Shown: piece after piece, positions 63,077-64,000 of the stretch
How the letters are laid out: each line of letters begins with the position of its first letter
Position numbering within the stretch: the stretch's first letter is position 1
Source of the DNA: Lachnoclostridium sp. Marseille-P6806
GTDB lineage: Bacteria; Bacillota; Clostridia; Lachnospirales; Lachnospiraceae
Reading direction: 5' to 3'
Assembly (NCBI RefSeq): GCF_900625025.1
Contig: NZ_LR130575.1
Span: forward strand, 62,001 to 126,000
Length of the DNA stretch: 64,000 bases
Notes under the pieces: generated by a model
Told to the model about the DNA's origin: nothing
Seen by the model: the letters and a program-made list of their open reading frames with translations, nothing else
Databases searched by the model: none
Translations under genes and position numbers: made by a program

Positions 63077-64000
63077 AATTACGGAATTTCTCCGGACGTA
63101 CGACGGTCCGGAGATGCGCATCATGGAGGTCTGCGGCTCCCACACGGCCGCCATTGCAAGAAACGGGATCCCCTCGCTCCTGTCTCCGGGGATCCGTCTG
63201 ATTTCGGGGCCGGGCTGTCCTGTCTGCGTGACGGTGTCGTCCTATATCGACCGCCTGACCGAGCTTGCCATGGAGCCGGACACGGTCGTTGTGTCCTTTG
63301 GCGATCTTCTCCGGGTGAAAGGCTCGGGAAGAAGCCTTGCGGAGACAAAGGCGGACGGAGGAAAGGTGATCGTGGTCTATTCCCCGGCGCAGATGCTCGA
63401 TCTTGCGGCGGCGGATCCCGGGCGCTGTTATGTTTTTGCCGCGGTGGGCTTTGAGACGACGGCTCCGGTCTATGCGCTGCTCCTCGAGGAGGCGGAGAGG
63501 AGGGGCATACGGAATATCCGGCTTCTGACCTCGCTGAAAACGATGCCGGCGGTCATGGAGCGTGTCTGCCTCGATGCCGGGGTCTCAATCGGCGGCTTTC
63601 TCGCGCCGGGACATGTCTGCGCCGTGACGGGCTATGAGCTGTTCCGGGGGACGGCGGAGCGCTTCGGCGTGCCTTTCGTCGTCTCGGGCTTTACGGGGGA
63701 GCAGCTTCTGGCCTCGATCTGCCGCCTTGTGCAGCTCCGGGGCAGGGGGACGGTCGAGAATCTGTACCGGACGGTGGTGAAGCCGGAGGGAAACCGGGAG
63801 GCGCAGCAGCTTATCCGGCGGTGGTTCCGGCCCTGTGACGCCGTGTGGCGCGGCATGGGAAACATTCCCGGCTCCGGACTCTGTCTCAGGGAGAGCGCCC
63901 GGGACAGGGATGCCGGCAGTGCGGGACTCGTGGAGGATCGGGCCGGGAACGGCTGTCAGTGCGCGTCGGTTCTTACGGGACGGATCCCGCCGACCGGCTG
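63057..64000 (+). CDS. hypD: hydrogenase maturation protein HypD (3' end missing)
   Basis: HypD is the iron-sulfur scaffold on which the Fe(CN)2CO group is assembled. The visible 314 residues have the N-terminal 'MRIMEVCGSHTAAIARNGIPSLL' with the conserved Cys, 'LISGPGCPVCVT', 'YVFAAVGFETTAP' and 'PGHVCAVTGYELF'. Near the edge lies 'GNGCQCASVLTGRIPPTG', which contains further cluster cysteines. Two ATG codons lie in tandem at 63057 and 63060. The reading frame runs off the window, perhaps 40 residues short of the end. Confidence 0.95.
   Translation, partial: MMRTLDEITEFLRTYDGPEMRIMEVCGSHTAAIARNGIPSLLSPGIRLISGPGCPVCVTVSSYIDRLTELAMEPDTVVVSFGDLLRVKGSGRSLAETKADGGKVIVVYSPAQMLDLAAADPGRCYVFAAVGFETTAPVYALLLEEAERRGIRNIRLLTSLKTMPAVMERVCLDAGVSIGGFLAPGHVCAVTGYELFRGTAERFGVPFVVSGFTGEQLLASICRLVQLRGRGTVENLYRTVVKPEGNREAQQLIRRWFRPCDAVWRGMGNIPGSGLCLRESARDRDAGSAGLVEDRAGNGCQCASVLTGRIPPTG

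Overview
This window reads as a chromosomal segment of a Gram-positive anaerobe of class Clostridia, most likely Lachnospiraceae. The basis is a full-length PolC replicase, a MecA adaptor, a type A RNase P RNA, the MEP isoprenoid genes dxr and ispG, a Na+-pump decarboxylase beta subunit, hydrogenase maturation genes, strong AGGAGG ribosome sites and near-consensus sigma-A promoters. Base composition looks G+C-rich by eye (roughly high fifties percent), except for one visibly AT-richer island at about 6.9-15.5 kb. Two things hint at a lineage that has lost or rearranged sporulation genes: gpr and spoIIP, which I would expect between rpsT and lepA in spore-forming relatives, are absent.

Layout. 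0-7 kb: rpsB-tsf with a structured leader, then mecA, an rluF-like pseudouridine synthase, ligA and metA in a tight series ending in a strong terminator. 7-15.5 kb: a sugar island with a GH2 beta-galactosidase, ABC permeases and binding lipoprotein, an EamA exporter and a LacI-type regulator. 15.5-20 kb: a small secreted protein, then minus-strand typA, an HD-domain protein and a CmpB-type membrane protein. 20-31.4 kb: the classical run pyrH-frr-uppS-cdsA-dxr-rseP-ispG-polC (nucleotide supply, ribosome recycling, undecaprenyl and phospholipid precursors, intramembrane proteolysis, MEP pathway, replication). 31.4-39.3 kb: a glycoside-use locus with an AraC regulator diverging from a GPH symporter, a domain-swapped GH3 enzyme and a GH78 rhamnosidase.

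39.3-39.9 kb: four tRNA genes (Glu, Leu, Leu, Val). 40-47.4 kb: dgt-dnaG-rpoD-trmK-nif3 (macromolecular synthesis operon) plus a nucleoside-kinase-like gene. 47.4-50.2 kb: rnpB and two G3E (CobW-type) GTPases, one with a very His-rich region. 50.2-55.6 kb: rpsT, a hairpin-rich spacer, lepA, hemW and a GH25 cell-wall lysozyme with wall-binding repeats. 55.6-60.3 kb: a T-rich spacer, comM-dprA, and the beta and gamma-like subunits of a sodium-pumping decarboxylase. 60.4 kb to the end: hypF-hypC-hypD for [NiFe]-hydrogenase maturation, with hypD cut by the window edge.

The backbone genes are ordinary, but the arrangement is not. The usual rpsB-tsf-pyrH-frr continuity is broken by about 18 kb, and polC is followed by a convergent regulator that overlaps its 3' end instead of rimP-nusA. 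I did not find a clear new defence or mobile system. The most unusual stretches are the rpsT-lepA spacer with a possible pseudoknot, the T-rich tract before comM, the G3E GTPase pair, and the two carbohydrate loci.
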